Source of the DNA: Gordius sp. MW1
Lineage: Eukaryota; Nematomorpha; Gordioida; Gordea; Gordiidae
Direction of reading: 5' to 3'
Assembly (NCBI GenBank): GCA_964036665.1
Contig: OZ038529.1
Span: forward strand, 23,136,060-23,200,059
Length of the DNA stretch: 64,000 nucleotides
The translations under genes and the position numbers were made by a program. Position 1 is the first letter of the stretch, and each line of letters begins with the position of its first letter. This document shows, piece after piece, positions 25,701-36,678 of the stretch. The notes below the pieces were generated by a model that was given only the letters and a program-made list of their open reading frames with translations, searched no databases and had not been told where the DNA came from.

Positions 25701-28354
25701 CAAATTGGCAATAACTTGGCCTATATTGAAATTATAGCCTTGAGAAATAATCTTGATAGCGTTAATTGCTTCAGCTATTTCTTTTGTAGTAAGGTTGACT
25801 CCACAATAACGTGGATCAAGCAAGTTAGCTGCCATATGAAAATCCTTACAGCAAAACGATTTCCTTTTGCTCACGAATTTTTTAATAACACTTGCATCAA
25901 TTAGGCTAAATTCCTTACTAGAAATTTCGCTGAAATGGGCTTTAATAGTATGAAATGCTTCCGGTACATCAGACAATAATCCAGAGTCACTTTCTATGCA
26001 AGTTATTTTGGTCAAAATTACATCTAAAAAAAATGTAATTTTTTTTATTTTCTCCCAAAAAACATCATTATCAAGCAAATTTAAACGTTTGCTTCGATCA
26101 GCAAATGTATCTGTTAAAGCTAGTTCCTGCAAAGTATCTTTGTTTACTAGGAAACTATTAAGCATTATAACTATACCACCCCACCTTGTTGGACAGGGTA
26201 TTTTCAAAGTTGTGAGTCGATTTTTGTTACATTGTTTTTCTTTAAAAGTTGATGATAATATTGTATTAAATTTAATGTATTTTATAATTTGTTTAACTTT
26301 AGCTGTAATATTTTGGATGGTATGAATTTTGTTGGAGATATCTTTTATTAATAAATTAAGCCCATGAGCTGCACAGCCAAAGCACTCAATTGAAGGATGT
26401 TTAGACTTAACTATTTCCCAAGCCTTCTTCATATTTTAAGCGTTGTCAGTAACTATGGCAACAAATTTTTGAGTGCCAATTTCTTCCATCACCTTTAGGA
26501 ATTGATCAGCTATATAATCCCCAGTATGGGCATTCGTCCCTGTATCTATAGATTTTAAAAATATGGGTTTCGGTGTCATTATTATAAAATTGATTATGGA
26601 CTCCCCCCTAATGTTTGTCCAACCATCACTAATTAATGTAAAATTAGAACCTGATTCTAGTTTTTCATTTATAACTGCTTTGATCTTGTCAAATTGGTCA
26701 TTTAGCAAAGAACCTCCTATTGCCTTTCTTGGTGGAATTCTGAAGGATGGTTTTATAGATTTAAAAAAGTCCTTCCAATAATAATTTTCTGTTATGTTAA
26801 ACGGACAATTTGACATATAGATAGCCAGTGCAAGCTTTTCATTTAATCTTTCTTGTTGCACTGGAGTCATGCTATCGAAATATTGATTAATATTTGATGT
26901 GGATTGTTTTGAAGTGTTAAAATTTGTTGTTAACTCAGGTGTTGTTACAGTGGGGTGTTCTGACGCAGAAAAAGTTTTAGATGATTCTGAGGATATTGAA
27001 AAAACTTCTAGTTCTGAGCATTTTGTTTCACTTGCATATTCTGGGCATTTTTGTATATGGATAGACATTTTTGTTGGCTTGGGGAAGTCATATTTATGGT
27101 TGCAATAGTTGCAGATGGCAATAAAGCCTTTCTTATTGGAGGATGTATGTCTACCAAAATGTTTCCAGATATCAGATGGTTTTCTAGGCATCTTACCAGA
27201 TTAAAATTTATTTAATGATTTAAAATATAGGCCAATCCAATACAGCTAAAAGCTAGTTAAAAATAAAATGCTAGTATAATTTTACTTGAGTTTAAGTGTA
27301 AGTGTTTTTTAAAATATTAAATAGGATATCAAATTGAATGTCAAATAGATTTAGCTAAAAAAATTTCAAATTTAATTATACATAATCTTACCTGAGGTTT
27401 AAATTAAGTTGTTTATATTATTAAAATTGTAGGTGTGTTTGTAAAGTAGAAACAATAGTGCTAGATTAAATATAGGGTAATACAGAATTTAAATTTTAAT
27501 GGTGTAGGTGTAATGTAATAATACCTAAATAGTTGATTTGCAACTTATATTTCAAATTCAAACAAGCTAAAAGCTACTTTAAATAAAATTGTTTATATGT
27601 ATTTTATTTACTTAGATGAGTCAAACAAATAGGGTAAACTTTTTGAATATACAATAAGCAAGTCAAATTCCAAAATAAAAGCTAAAAATTTAAATTCTGA
27701 TGTTTATATTTTACTTGAATAGGTGATTGACTAGAAGGTTTCAATTAATTTTAAATAGGCGGAAAAATGCTAATAGAAGTTTCCACGAGGAAAATATAAA
27801 ATTCTAAATAATTAAAATCAATTTAAAAATAAAATATTGCGTAAATTTTGTGTCAAAAACATTAATTTTTTTAAGGGAATTTATCATAGGGAAAATTCAA
27901 TTTTCCCTCGGGAATATTCCCGGGAATTAATGGGAATATTCCCCCCTGTGCCATCTCTAGCTTTCATTGTTTATAATTTGAAACATTTATTTGTGACTTG
28001 ATGAAAGGGGAGTTCAAATTAGTCTGAAGATTTAATAGTGATATTCTTTTGATTATTTTGTCATTCCATTTTGTGGTAGTGATTGTTTTATAATATGGCC
28101 AGTGGAAATTTTATTTTATTCTCCATTGCAAATCAATATGTTTTGAAAAAATGAAATATGCATTGCCCTAACACAGATTATCGCCGACTTGTTTATCAAC
28201 AAATGATTCGGTATTTTCCGTCAAAGTACCGAACGTTTCTCCGGAGGCACAAGCTATATACAAGAAATGCTTGGATGTGACACACACTGAACATCCTTGC
28301 CTTGATGTGGCATCCATTAATTTTTATAAAACTTATTTATGCCAATCCAATTAA
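16723..28354 (+). CDS. FIG4: FIG4 (SAC3) polyphosphoinositide 5-phosphatase, complete, 16 exons
   Basis: SAC-domain phosphatase that acts on PI(3,5)P2 in the PIKfyve-VAC14 complex on endolysosomes. Exons: 16723-16785, 16827-16925, 16965-17088, 17130-17286, 17323-17468, 17502-17681, 17763-17965, 18137-18271, 18329-18462, 18506-18778, 20104-20270, 22317-22517, 22606-22750, 24125-24329, 24717-24892, 28177-28354. The product is 861 residues (human 907), and every phase closes. Diagnostic matches are [13 protein letters not shown] [38 protein letters not shown], the catalytic C-x5-R-T motif CVDCLDRTN (Cys459), [11 protein letters not shown] and SRYYSNAFS. The C-terminal exon (KLSP ... [10 protein letters not shown]) aligns with the human tail. 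Two introns of 33 and 36 nt are confirmed by homology. A read-through of exon 15 would end at 24902 and lose that tail. Confidence 0.95.
18779..20103 (+). other. FIG4 intron 10 (1325 nt)
   Basis: Carries the tRNA-Gly gene and otherwise AT-rich sequence. A patch at 19075-19165 on the minus strand is weakly tRNA-like but lacks a B box. GT-AG ends. Confidence 0.75.
19415..19486 (+). tRNA. tRNA-Gly (anticodon TCC)
   Basis: 72 nt with a seven-base-pair acceptor stem (GCATCAG with CTGATGC), an anticodon stem GCTGC/GCAGC enclosing CTTCCAA (anticodon at 19448-19450), a T arm with GGGTTCGACTCCC, and a T run downstream as Pol III terminator. It lies in the sense orientation in FIG4 intron 10. It looks intact and lacks an intron. 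Confidence 0.95.
21072..21844. mobile_element. hAT element nested in the foldback, GGATCGGATC ends
   Basis: 773 bp with TIR TAGAGGTGTGCAC and its complement, flanked by a perfect 8-bp duplication ATAAGCAT (21064-21071 and 21845-21852). Both ends contain arrays of GGATC/GGATCGGATC motifs. The inside keeps the 3' end of a hAT transposase. It is a non-autonomous deletion derivative. Confidence 0.92.
21391..21579 (+). pseudogene. hAT transposase C-terminal dimerisation fragment
   Basis: A frame reading [20 protein letters not shown], then [14 protein letters not shown], the hAT family C-terminal dimerisation signature (A-T-S-x-x-S-E-R-x-F-S). The 5' part of the transposase, with the catalytic Asp residues, has been deleted from this element. 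Confidence 0.8.
22990..23225 (+). repeat. W dispersed repeat, second copy
   Basis: In FIG4 intron 13. Shares ATAGATGGCGCTAATTAGA, AATTGCGGCATTCCTGAAAG and TTATTATCTTCTGATTATTA blocks with 3975-4240. Confidence 0.65.
23400..23596 (-). mobile_element. Diverged end of the CACTGGTCAAC foldback family
   Basis: Matches the right arm of 20511-22226 (ATATTTGTGTTCACC, CTTGACTTACAGGGGAAAAAA-type) and ends GTTGACCAGTGTTA. A single arm only, in FIG4 intron 13. Confidence 0.65.
23932..24105. mobile_element. hAT-type MITE with iterated GGTCGACTAAAC
   Basis: Starts TAGTGTTGCAAAAATGGC and carries inverted copies of TTGGTCGACTAAACAA on both sides of a short AT-rich centre. The right end is CCCCGTTTTTAGAACATTA. 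A related copy is at 63449-63640. It lies directly before FIG4 exon 14. Confidence 0.55.
24389..24553 (+). repeat. Z MITE copy in FIG4 intron 14
   Basis: CATGGGCGTAGCCAGG at the left and CGCTACGCCCATGG at the right, with the GGGGGCAATAATGATTTAGG block and a CCGCCTCTCC block inside. About 165 bp; well preserved. Confidence 0.8.
25072..27960 (-). mobile_element. hAT element, nearly intact, in FIG4 intron 15
   Basis: Ends TAGAGATGG and CCATCTCTA, flanked by TTTCATT on both sides (25065-25071 and 27962-27968) with one mismatch at the eighth position. Subterminal sequence is made of repeated GGGAATTTTGGGG / GGGAATATTCCCGGG motifs. It encodes a full-length BED-hAT transposase on the minus strand with a single stop. 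It is antisense to FIG4 and splits the last two coding exons by 3.3 kb. Confidence 0.9.
25326..27191 (-). pseudogene. hAT transposase with one in-frame stop
   Basis: About 621 codons on the minus strand. The BED finger (CNYCNHKYD ... HIQKC) lies at residues 25-52. The catalytic-region Asp residues lie in ISDGWTN and in IVTDNA, followed by [10 protein letters not shown], and the hAT dimerisation region [12 protein letters not shown] is near the C-terminus. The frame is broken only by a TAA at 26436-26438, between TDNA and NMKKAWEIV; it continues in the same frame to 25326. Being one substitution away from an open frame implies recent activity. Whether relatives elsewhere in the genome are intact cannot be seen here. 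Confidence 0.9.
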
Positions 28355-28497
28355 AATTTCGTTTTTGTATCTAATATTGATATTTATTATAATCTATTTA
28401 TGCCGCAATGTGTTTAAAATATATCGGCTTCCACGTTTCAATAATACAGACGATAAGATAAGAAATTTAAGGTGTAAGCTACCATCTTGGTGCTCAA

Positions 28498-28655
28498 CAT
28501 GGGCGTAGCCAGGGGGGGCTGGGAGGGGCAACTACCCCCTCTAAATCCAAATATTTGTTAAAATTTATTTCAATTATGGCTAAAGTTTCAAAAAATCATC
28601 ATTTTGCCCCCCCCCCCCAAATCATTATAGCCCTTAAATTCCAATGCTGGATTAA
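28498..28655 (-). repeat. Z MITE copy
   Basis: CATGGGCGTAGCCAGG at the left and a CCAATGCTGG end at the right, without the last bases of the terminus. Contains a CCCCCTCTAAATCC block and a run of 13 C. Confidence 0.7.
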
Positions 28656-29006
28656 AAATGTAAATGCTACTCATTTATTAAAAATTTCTTGTTTTTTTTC
28701 AAATATCTATAAGCCTATTTTTGTAATTTGCTTAATTTATTTTAAAAGTGGACACACAGGTTTAGATTTGCCAATTGCAATTTAATAGAGATAGTTAAAC
28801 AATTTTAATTACATGATTCTGGTCAATAATAGAAAGAGGAAAAGTTATTAGTATAATGTTGCAATAATTAATAAACTCCAATTTATCTTGACCTGGTCTT
28901 CTCAATTTATTTGCAATTTTCAATAATAATTAATTGCAAACATAATTTAATAGTTCGTCTTATTAATTTAAATGCCTTTACTCTCACAAATACAACATAT
29001 ATTATA

Positions 29007-29582
29007 ACTCGGGCCTTCGGCCCTCGTGGGAAGGGGGAGGGGGGAAAGGAAGGGGGAACGAAACTCATCTATACTCCGTATAAACGTAGCATATTTGCTA
29101 TGCAATTTATGGGCGAGAAAGGTGGGAAGGGGCGAGAATGCCTATAGGGGGCTATTAAATGCAAAATAATTGGACTGACGGGCATAGGGTAAATATCAAT
29201 GGTAACCAATTTAAAAACGAAACAAAAACTAAAATTTCAAATCACATTTTGGCCAATGGTCATTTTTTGCCATTGGTCAGTAGCCTGCGGACGGTCACAA
29301 AGTCATAATATCGATGGTATTAACAAAACAATATATTAATTTAAGTTAAAAAAAATTTACCCTCTCCGGGATTCGAACCCACATTAGTAGAGGCATAGGC
29401 TTTTGTAGGGGGGGGGCACAGGGACCCATATCAGTAGAGGCATAGGCCCTTGTAGGGGAGGGCATAAAGTAATTATCAATGTTAACCTAATATACCAATT
29501 CAAAAACCAGCAAGTCAGAACGTTGGAGGACGTACGGACAACGGACAACAAAAAGCGAGCCCATATATTGCATACCAATTAA
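29007..29582 (-). repeat. X-Y composite repeat, minus orientation
   Basis: The Y module (29007-29165) begins with the CTCGGGCCTTCGGCCCTCG hairpin and has the CGAAACTCATCTATACTCCG block. It is followed by one X unit with CCAATGG hairpin and B-box complements, and at the end by the X head (ACAACAAAAAGCGAGCCCAT). Confidence 0.75.
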
Positions 29583-29839
29583 AAGAGACGATTTTTGCAT
29601 CACCATCTTAGATCAGGATAATTTTTGGCGAGGGTGTAGGTCTCATTTATTAGATCTATTTTGGGCCAATACTTTTTAAATTATGAAGGTTTTAAGGGAC
29701 GAAATCACGTTCGCGAGCGTTTTATGGATTTAACTATTATTGACAATAAATGCGTTATTCACTTAAATTTTCGTGAATTTTATTCCCAAAAAATTCTCTA
29801 TCGAAATAATTTAAACCTCAAACATTTGCGGTCATTTTT

Positions 29840-30540
29840 ACCCTTTAAATGAATGAAAAATTTCATTCCCCTAAAAATATTTATAGATGGTGGTATAAAC
29901 AAAATTAATTATCACTAGAACATATTATGTTTGTTTATTATCAAATTGCAAATTTCTAAAGAATATTTGGTAAATATATAATATTGGACTAAAAATAAAT
30001 CTAAATTTTCAACTTTTTTTCTGCGCAATGGGCAATTATCAGAATTTATTAGCATATAGAAGAATAGATGAGTAAATAGAGGATTCATATAATAAGGCTC
30101 ATCTATTTATTGGTCTTAACATAAAGAAAACATAAATTTGTAATTTACATATGAATATCATAGATATAGAGCAAGTTGGTTAAAAAATTCTCTATCTGAA
30201 AGAAAAATTTCATTCACCTAAAAATATTTTAAAGATGGTGGTATAAACAAAATTAATTATCACTAGAACATATTATTATGTTTGTTTATTATCAAATTGC
30301 AAATTTCTAAAGAATATATGGTAAATATATAATATTGGACTAAAAATAAACCTAAATTTTCAACTTTTTTTTCTGCGCAATGGGCAATTATTAGAATTTA
30401 TTAGCATATAGAAGAATAGATAAGTAAATAAAGGATTTATATAATGAGGCTCATCTATTTATTGGCCTTAACATAAAGATTAAACATAAATTTGTAATTT
30501 ACATATGAATATCATAGATATAGAGCAAGTTGGTATTAAG
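29840..30540. repeat. Tandem duplication, 348-bp period
   Basis: Two head-to-tail copies, about 95 percent alike by eye, sharing AGATGGTGGTATAAAC, TTTCTGCGCAATGGGCAATT and GAATATCATAGATATAGAGC. No coding potential. Confidence 0.85.
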
Positions 30541-32595
30541 ATAATTATATAAAATAACCTCCTCCATTGGTGTAACAAATGTATGGAAATCTCCAAATAT
30601 TTCCTAACCCAATGGCAATTATTTAATGATTATGCGTGTATGTATCTATTTATATATCACATATCACCAATAAAAATCAGTAAATATTATACAAAATGGT
30701 TTAGCAATTAAAAAAAATTTTACCCCCCCCCCCCCGGAAGTTGAAAATACCCCCCCGGAGCATTTTTTCTGAAAGAAACCCTGATTATTGTCGATATGGA
30801 GCGCGTGCTATCTATATTATTATTATTAATTTTAGTTTACTCTTTTATTCCCCCTCACTTCAGGCAAATACACTTAGAGAGCCAAGTCAGCGGTGGGCGG
30901 ATAAGAGGGTAAGATAGGGGTAGGGTAATAAAATGTAGTTTAACCTTGGCATATAAAAATAACAATAATAATGCTAAATATGTAGTAAATTTTATCAATA
31001 TTTGTTAAACAAACTACGTCTCCACCCCTCAATCGATTACGTCACATGGGTAAGGAAAACGAATACCCCCACGAAGTATATAACTTATATTATTGATTTC
31101 ATTTGATAGATTGGGGAGGGAAACAAAATTAATTTAGTTGTAAATGAATTTTTGATGATTTTTCAAAATCATCATTTCACCCACTCATATTAAATCATAT
31201 CTAAACACAAATTGTAAAAGATATCTTTATTATAAGTGGTGACTATGAACAAGGGAAATTTATTCTACGATAATTTCTTTATTGTGATTGAATTTTTAAC
31301 AACAGAATCGGTAAGTGTATTTAGGTAAATCGAATACAGTATATTTGGTTGTAAGATGGGGACAGGGGTATTTTTTGTGTGTGAAAGTTTTGGGGGAACA
31401 ATATTCTCTTTCTTAAAAATGGGAACACTGAAGTATCTGTTGGAACGTAAATGTTTTGTCAGTGAATTTTCTTGTGTTGTTTTTTCTTAAACGGGAAATA
31501 TTTTTACTGTGGTTTTTCTTAAACGGGAAAATTTATATATATATTTTTACTGTGGTATTTTTTTACGCCGAGGAAAACTTTTTATTATTATTCTATTACC
31601 ATTATTTTTAAAATATCCACAGAAGTTAACATCAATTGAGGCTCTCGTTCTTTACGAGATCGACCTCAATTGTGGTAAGGTGGTAATTAAAATATTAAGA
31701 TGAAAGGAAAAAGTTAAAATCAAGTTAGGTAATTAAATTATCGTTATAAGTAGTAGGTCGGGGGGGATTTAAATCATCGCTATTCGAAGTAGGGCGGGGG
31801 GGGGGGGTTTGAGACACAACAATATCATCAAACAAAATTTGTTTCTAGAGCATGACATTGAAAAGCAACATTGTTAGAGTTTTTTTATCGGGCGGAGGGA
31901 AGATTTTTGAAGCAAACCCCACTCTCACAAATTTTTTAAAATATTTGGATAGTTAATAAATATATTAAAAATTGAATAAAAAATAATGCAACCTGTCCCC
32001 CATGATCAAAAATTTTAAAAAAATTAAAAGCGACTTACTCTTCTCGTGATTATGAAATAAACATGAGAACAAAAGATTTATTATTTAAATGTGATTACAA
32101 AGTATTTTTACTAAAACAAATTTAAAAAATTGACTACTATATAATTATTACATAAATATGCCTAAAAAGTTTGCATTTTTAAAACATATTAGTTATTAAA
32201 TTGTAAAATAATTGTATTATATATTATATAAAATTGTAAGCATTATACTTATGCTATTAATAATAAAGTTATAAAAATATACTTACGTGAAATGATGTTA
32301 ATGAATTATAATATATAAGTTTATATTATTGCAGGACGAAGTTTGGAATATTTAGAAAATTTTGATGCGTGATAATAATAAAAAATTAATTGTATAGCGG
32401 GGTTAGAAAGCGTATGGACGGAAAAAAGGGAAGATAAATTTTATTTTCCACACTGACTTTAAATAGAAATGTTCCTAGATGGAAGAATTTAAATTATTTT
32501 TTAAACTTATAGACGTTATATCAAATATTCAAGAATTCGTTTCAGTATTTTATAATGATATTCGGAGGAGCATTTTGAAATTTTAGCCTTTACTT
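30541..32595. other. Intergenic interval without a gene
   Basis: AT-rich. Contains a C-run pair near 30722-30760, a duplicated TTTTTCTTAAACGGGAAA motif at 31484 and 31513, a G run at 31794-31807 and a strong hairpin at 31633-31672. No coding sequence recognised. Confidence 0.5.
31633..31672. other. Strong hairpin
   Basis: CAATTGAGG pairs with CCTCAATTG (9 bp) and, inside a small asymmetric loop, TCTCGT pairs with ACGAGA (6 bp) around a 5-base apical loop. Not part of any repeat family seen in the window. Confidence 0.6.
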
Positions 32596-33908
32596 AAAAA
32601 CAATTTGGCCAATGGTCATTTTTGTTATTGGTCAGCACCAAGAGACGGTCTATAAATACATACGAGTCAAAAAAACGAAAAAAAAATTTCGATTCACATT
32701 TTGGCCAATGGTCATTTTTTTCCATTGGTCAGTACCCAGAGACGGTCTATAAATACATACGAGTTAAAAAAAACGAAAAAAAAAATTTGGATTCACATTT
32801 TGGCCAATGGTCAATTTTTTTCAATGGTCAGCAGCCAGCGGACGACCAAAAAGCCATATTATCAATGGTACTAACAAGAACAATATATTAATTTAATTTA
32901 AAAAATAGATTAAAATTTTGCCCTCTCCGGGATTCGAACCCGCATCAGTAGAGGCATAAGCCATTGTAGGGGCACAGGGACCCGTATCAGTATAGGCATA
33001 GGCCCTTGTAGGAGAGGCCATGGGGTCATTATCAATGTTAAGCTAATATACCAATTCAAAACGAAAAAAAAAATTTCGAATCATAATTTGATTAATGGTC
33101 ATTTTTTTCATTGGTCAGTAGCCAGCGGACGGTCAAAAAGTCATACTATCAATGGTATTAACAAGGACAATATATTAATTAAATAACAAAAATAAAAATA
33201 AAATTGCCCTCTTCGGGATTTGAACCCACATCAGTAGAGGCATAAGCCTTCGTAGGGACACAGGGACCCATATCAGTAGGGGCATAGGCATTTGTAGGGA
33301 AGGGCATAGGGTAATTAGCAATGTTAACCTATTCAAAAACGAAAAAAAAATTTCGATTTATACTTCGGCCAATGGTCATTTTTTTAATGGTCAGCAGCCA
33401 AAACACTGTCAAAAAGTCATATTATGAATGGTATTAACAAAAACAATATATTAATTTAATTTAAAAAAAATAAAATTTTTTGTCCTCTCCCGGTATCGAA
33501 CCATTTAGAACGTTCGCCTGGATTCGAACCCACATTTACAGGCATAAGTCTTTGTAGGGGCACAGGGACCTATATAAGTAGAGGCATAGGCCCTTGTAGA
33601 AAAGGGCATAGGGTAATTATCAATGTTAACTATTCAAAAACGAAAAAAAATTTCGCTTTATTTGGCCAATGGTCATTTTTTTTTAATGGTCAGTAGCCAG
33701 CGGACGGTCAAAAAGGCATATTATCAATGGTATTAACAAGAGCAAAATATTAATTTAATTTAAAAAAAAAATAAAATTTTTTGTCCTCTCCTGGGATTGA
33801 ACACGAACCTCCAGGTCACAAAGCTGGCGACAATAACTGAAAGGGTAACGGACGGACAACGGACGGACGGACGGACACCAAAAAACGAGCCCATAAATGG
33901 CATAGCAA
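32596..33908 (-). repeat. X repeat array, minus orientation
   Basis: About six units with the TGGCCAATGGTCATTTTTT hairpin, the GGGATTCGAACCC B-box complement and the GTTAACATTGATAATTACC-type block. It ends at the X head with (CGGA)n and ACGAGCCCATAAATGGCATAG. At 33783-33835 the minus strand has the most complete tRNA-like segment of the family (TTTGTGACCTGGAGGTTCG). Confidence 0.8.
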
Positions 33909-34212
33909 TTAATTGATTAAATTTAACCTTTTATATTCTTAGCGATACAAAAAATATAAAAGTGTGATTTGAAAACTTTTAAACCGAATTGTACAACAAT
34001 TGTTATCTTAAGCAGGTGAGAATCTGTTAAAATTAAGCGCACTTTCATAAATCGATTAGAATCATTTGAATGCACTTTACCGAGAAATAGTTAATTATAG
34101 TATCTAGATCAAGGATATAGTTTTAAGTTAACTAGCATGACTAATCTTGCTTTCAAATTTAACACAATATCTGCTCTCTCGATAGTTTGCTTTGGCAATA
34201 TGCCTATAATCA

Positions 34213-34510
34213 TGGGCGTACCCAGGTTTCGAATTAGGGGTGGGGGCAGAATTTTTTTTCCTGAAAGCAAAAAAAAACAACAAAATAAAGGTCTCGACAA
34301 CCATATATTTTCCGGCGACCAAAAAAAAATAGCAACTCCCCTAATTAGGCAGTGGGGGCAGCCGGACCCCCTGCCCCCCTGGCTAATTAGGGGGGGGGGA
34401 AACATATTTTTTTTGTTCTAAGGGTTTTTGTATTGAATTTTTTTTTTCAAAATTAGGGGGGGGGGCAGCCGCCCCCCCCCCTCCCCTTCCCCCCCTGCGT
34501 ACGCCCATGC
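34213..34510. repeat. Long Z-type MITE variant
   Basis: CATGGGCGTACCCAGG at the left and CTGCGTACGCCCATG at the right enclose about 300 bp with GGGGGCAGCCG blocks and homopolymer runs. The inside differs from the short Z copies, so this is a related family or an internal-deletion partner. Confidence 0.65.
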
Positions 34511-34698
34511 CTATAATAACATTAACAATAATTCTAAATTATGTAAAAGATAATTTTTATAAATTATAAATCGCTTTAGATATATCCTTTATTATGGGCC
34601 ATTAATAAGGGTTACTAAGCCATTATCAAATCAAATATTTACACATTTAGAGAGATAGCGGTTAGAGTAATATTATAGTTCAGTTTCAATCAACATCT

Positions 34699-36106
34699 AT
34701 GTACAACTTATTATTATGGATATTCTTAGCGTTGCATCAATCCACAGATGGAATGGGTATTTAATTTTTTTTACTTTTTTTTAATTTTTAATATACCTTC
34801 TACCCAACCCATTTCTAAATTCATTTTTTTTTACATATTTTACGAAATCAGAGTTAAGATTTATAAAAATCTTATTATTTGGTCCCTCAATTTGCCAAAT
34901 CTTTTGCCCTTCGCTCTTTATCTAAATCCGGACTAGGCCCATGAAAATAGGCTTTTTTATGCTCTTAGAACTTTAACACAATTGACGTCGTTCAATAAGA
35001 TTACTAACTCATAATTTATATATCCAACCATAGAGTTGGTCTTAAGATTGGTTCTAAAATTTTGGTTACATTGAATCATACTTATATATAAGAACAATCT
35101 TTACAATATACTTAAAATATTTTATTATTGATAGGCTGGAATCAATATTATTATAGACCTAGGAAATACTGCCATCCACAACCACCAGTTATAATTCCAC
35201 CTCCTGTTACTCCAGCTCCTAGAACTTGTATAATCATAAACAATGGCACTCTTATAAATTTACCATTGGATTCAGACATAGAAACTACTTTAATATCAAG
35301 TTGGTCGTTTTTTAAAATGATTTTTACCATTGAATAATTGTTTTTTGTAAAGTAAATTACAACCTTTTGTGTTTAAATCATAGCAACGTCTCAAATTGGA
35401 TTTCTATTAATCAAAAATTGCAATCTGCAAATAAGAATTCAAAGATCTTCTAACCTTAATACAACTAACATTGGTAAGTTTATAAACTAGATAATTTATA
35501 TTGACGAAATATTGATAGTCTAAATGTATTATGAAATTATGGGCTAATAAAAGTTGTTTGCAATTTTTCGTAAATAAATATGTAATATAATTTGTGGGTT
35601 CGTGGTTAGATGTAAACTATCAAGATTCTGGTATAAATCTTAACGCCATGCAATCGTTTCCTATCAACGCAACGAACGTTCAATGCAATTTAAGAGCCCG
35701 TAGAAGGAGAAGCTTAATAGAAATTTCTAATGCACAAGAAGAGCAGGATCTTGAGGGAAGAGTAAACAATGAGAAAATTAAACGCACTGGTCACCATTGG
35801 CCAAGAAGGGGTTGGGGTTGGCAACCTCCCATAAGGCCAACTTCATGTGTACCACGCCCTTGGGATGCTCTTGGTACTAATAACGTATGCTTTATAAGGT
35901 CCAGATCCAACTCAGAGGTTGTCCGATTGACTGCAGCTAGATCTTTAAATAATGCGACGGCCGAAAATATAATGCAGATTAGCATGAAGGATCTCCCCGA
36001 TCCGGAATTTCTATTGTTAGCCGTAAGTTTGGGGGCAAATGAAAAACTTCGCTCTTGCAATCAATTTGTTATATATGAGATAGCTGCTAGCCTTTATTGG
36101 AATTGA
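34699..36106 (+). CDS. Predicted secreted protein of unknown function, 4 exons
   Basis: Exons 34699-34756, 35135-35299, 35384-35473 and 35610-36106; introns GT-AG, phases close, 269 residues. Residues 1-18 form a signal peptide (MYNLLLWIFLALHQSTDG). Next comes a Tyr/Pro-rich stretch with Cys (RKYCHPQPP, IIPPPVTPAP), then a segment with polybasic sites (RARRRRS and KIKRTGHHWPRRGWGWQP) that could be processed by furin-like proteases, then a Cys-containing C-terminal region. No family recognised. A consensus donor (GTAAGT at 36023) lies inside the last exon, so the 3' end may differ. The model rests on splice phase and the signal peptide, not on homology. Confidence 0.6.
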
Positions 36107-36257
36107 GGTTAAATCATATATTTGCTATGTAAACAATTTTCGACAAATAGCTATGCAAACAATGAAAGGCGATTTGAAAATTTGCAATTATCCTCTATAC
36201 CTGGCCTTAATGTATTTTAGTCTTAATTATATTAAATTTTGAAGAATTTTTAAATTT

Positions 36258-36302
36258 ATAGTGGGGCAGCCGCCTTTCCCTGCCACCTACTGGCTACGCC
36301 TA
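36258..36302 (+). repeat. Z MITE end fragment
   Basis: GGGGCAGCCGCCTTTCCC, then CTGGCTACGCCTAT: only the right terminus of the family. Confidence 0.6.
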
Positions 36303-36678
36303 TATTCTTAATAGCATTAAAATAGTTGACTTTTTCATATATTTAAATTTTGAATGATATTAATTAATCCAAAATATAAAACGATTAGATTTTATGGTTG
36401 TTCTTATCTCTAACAAAATTAGTTTGGCTGTTGTACATAACCTTTCACTTGCATACGTAGTAGACTACTAGAGCTGTTAAAAGTTCCTTTTAAAAAGGAA
36501 CTTGTCAAGTTTCAGTTGCTTTGCCTAAAATGGAACTAATTCCAGTTCCTAGTTCCTCATTTTAAAAAGAAACTAGTTCCAGTTCCAGTCCCTTTTGAAG
36601 TTCTTTTTTAAAATTTTTTTTTAAATGTACAAACATCTTTTATTAATTCATAAAACCAATATATTATATATTACAATT

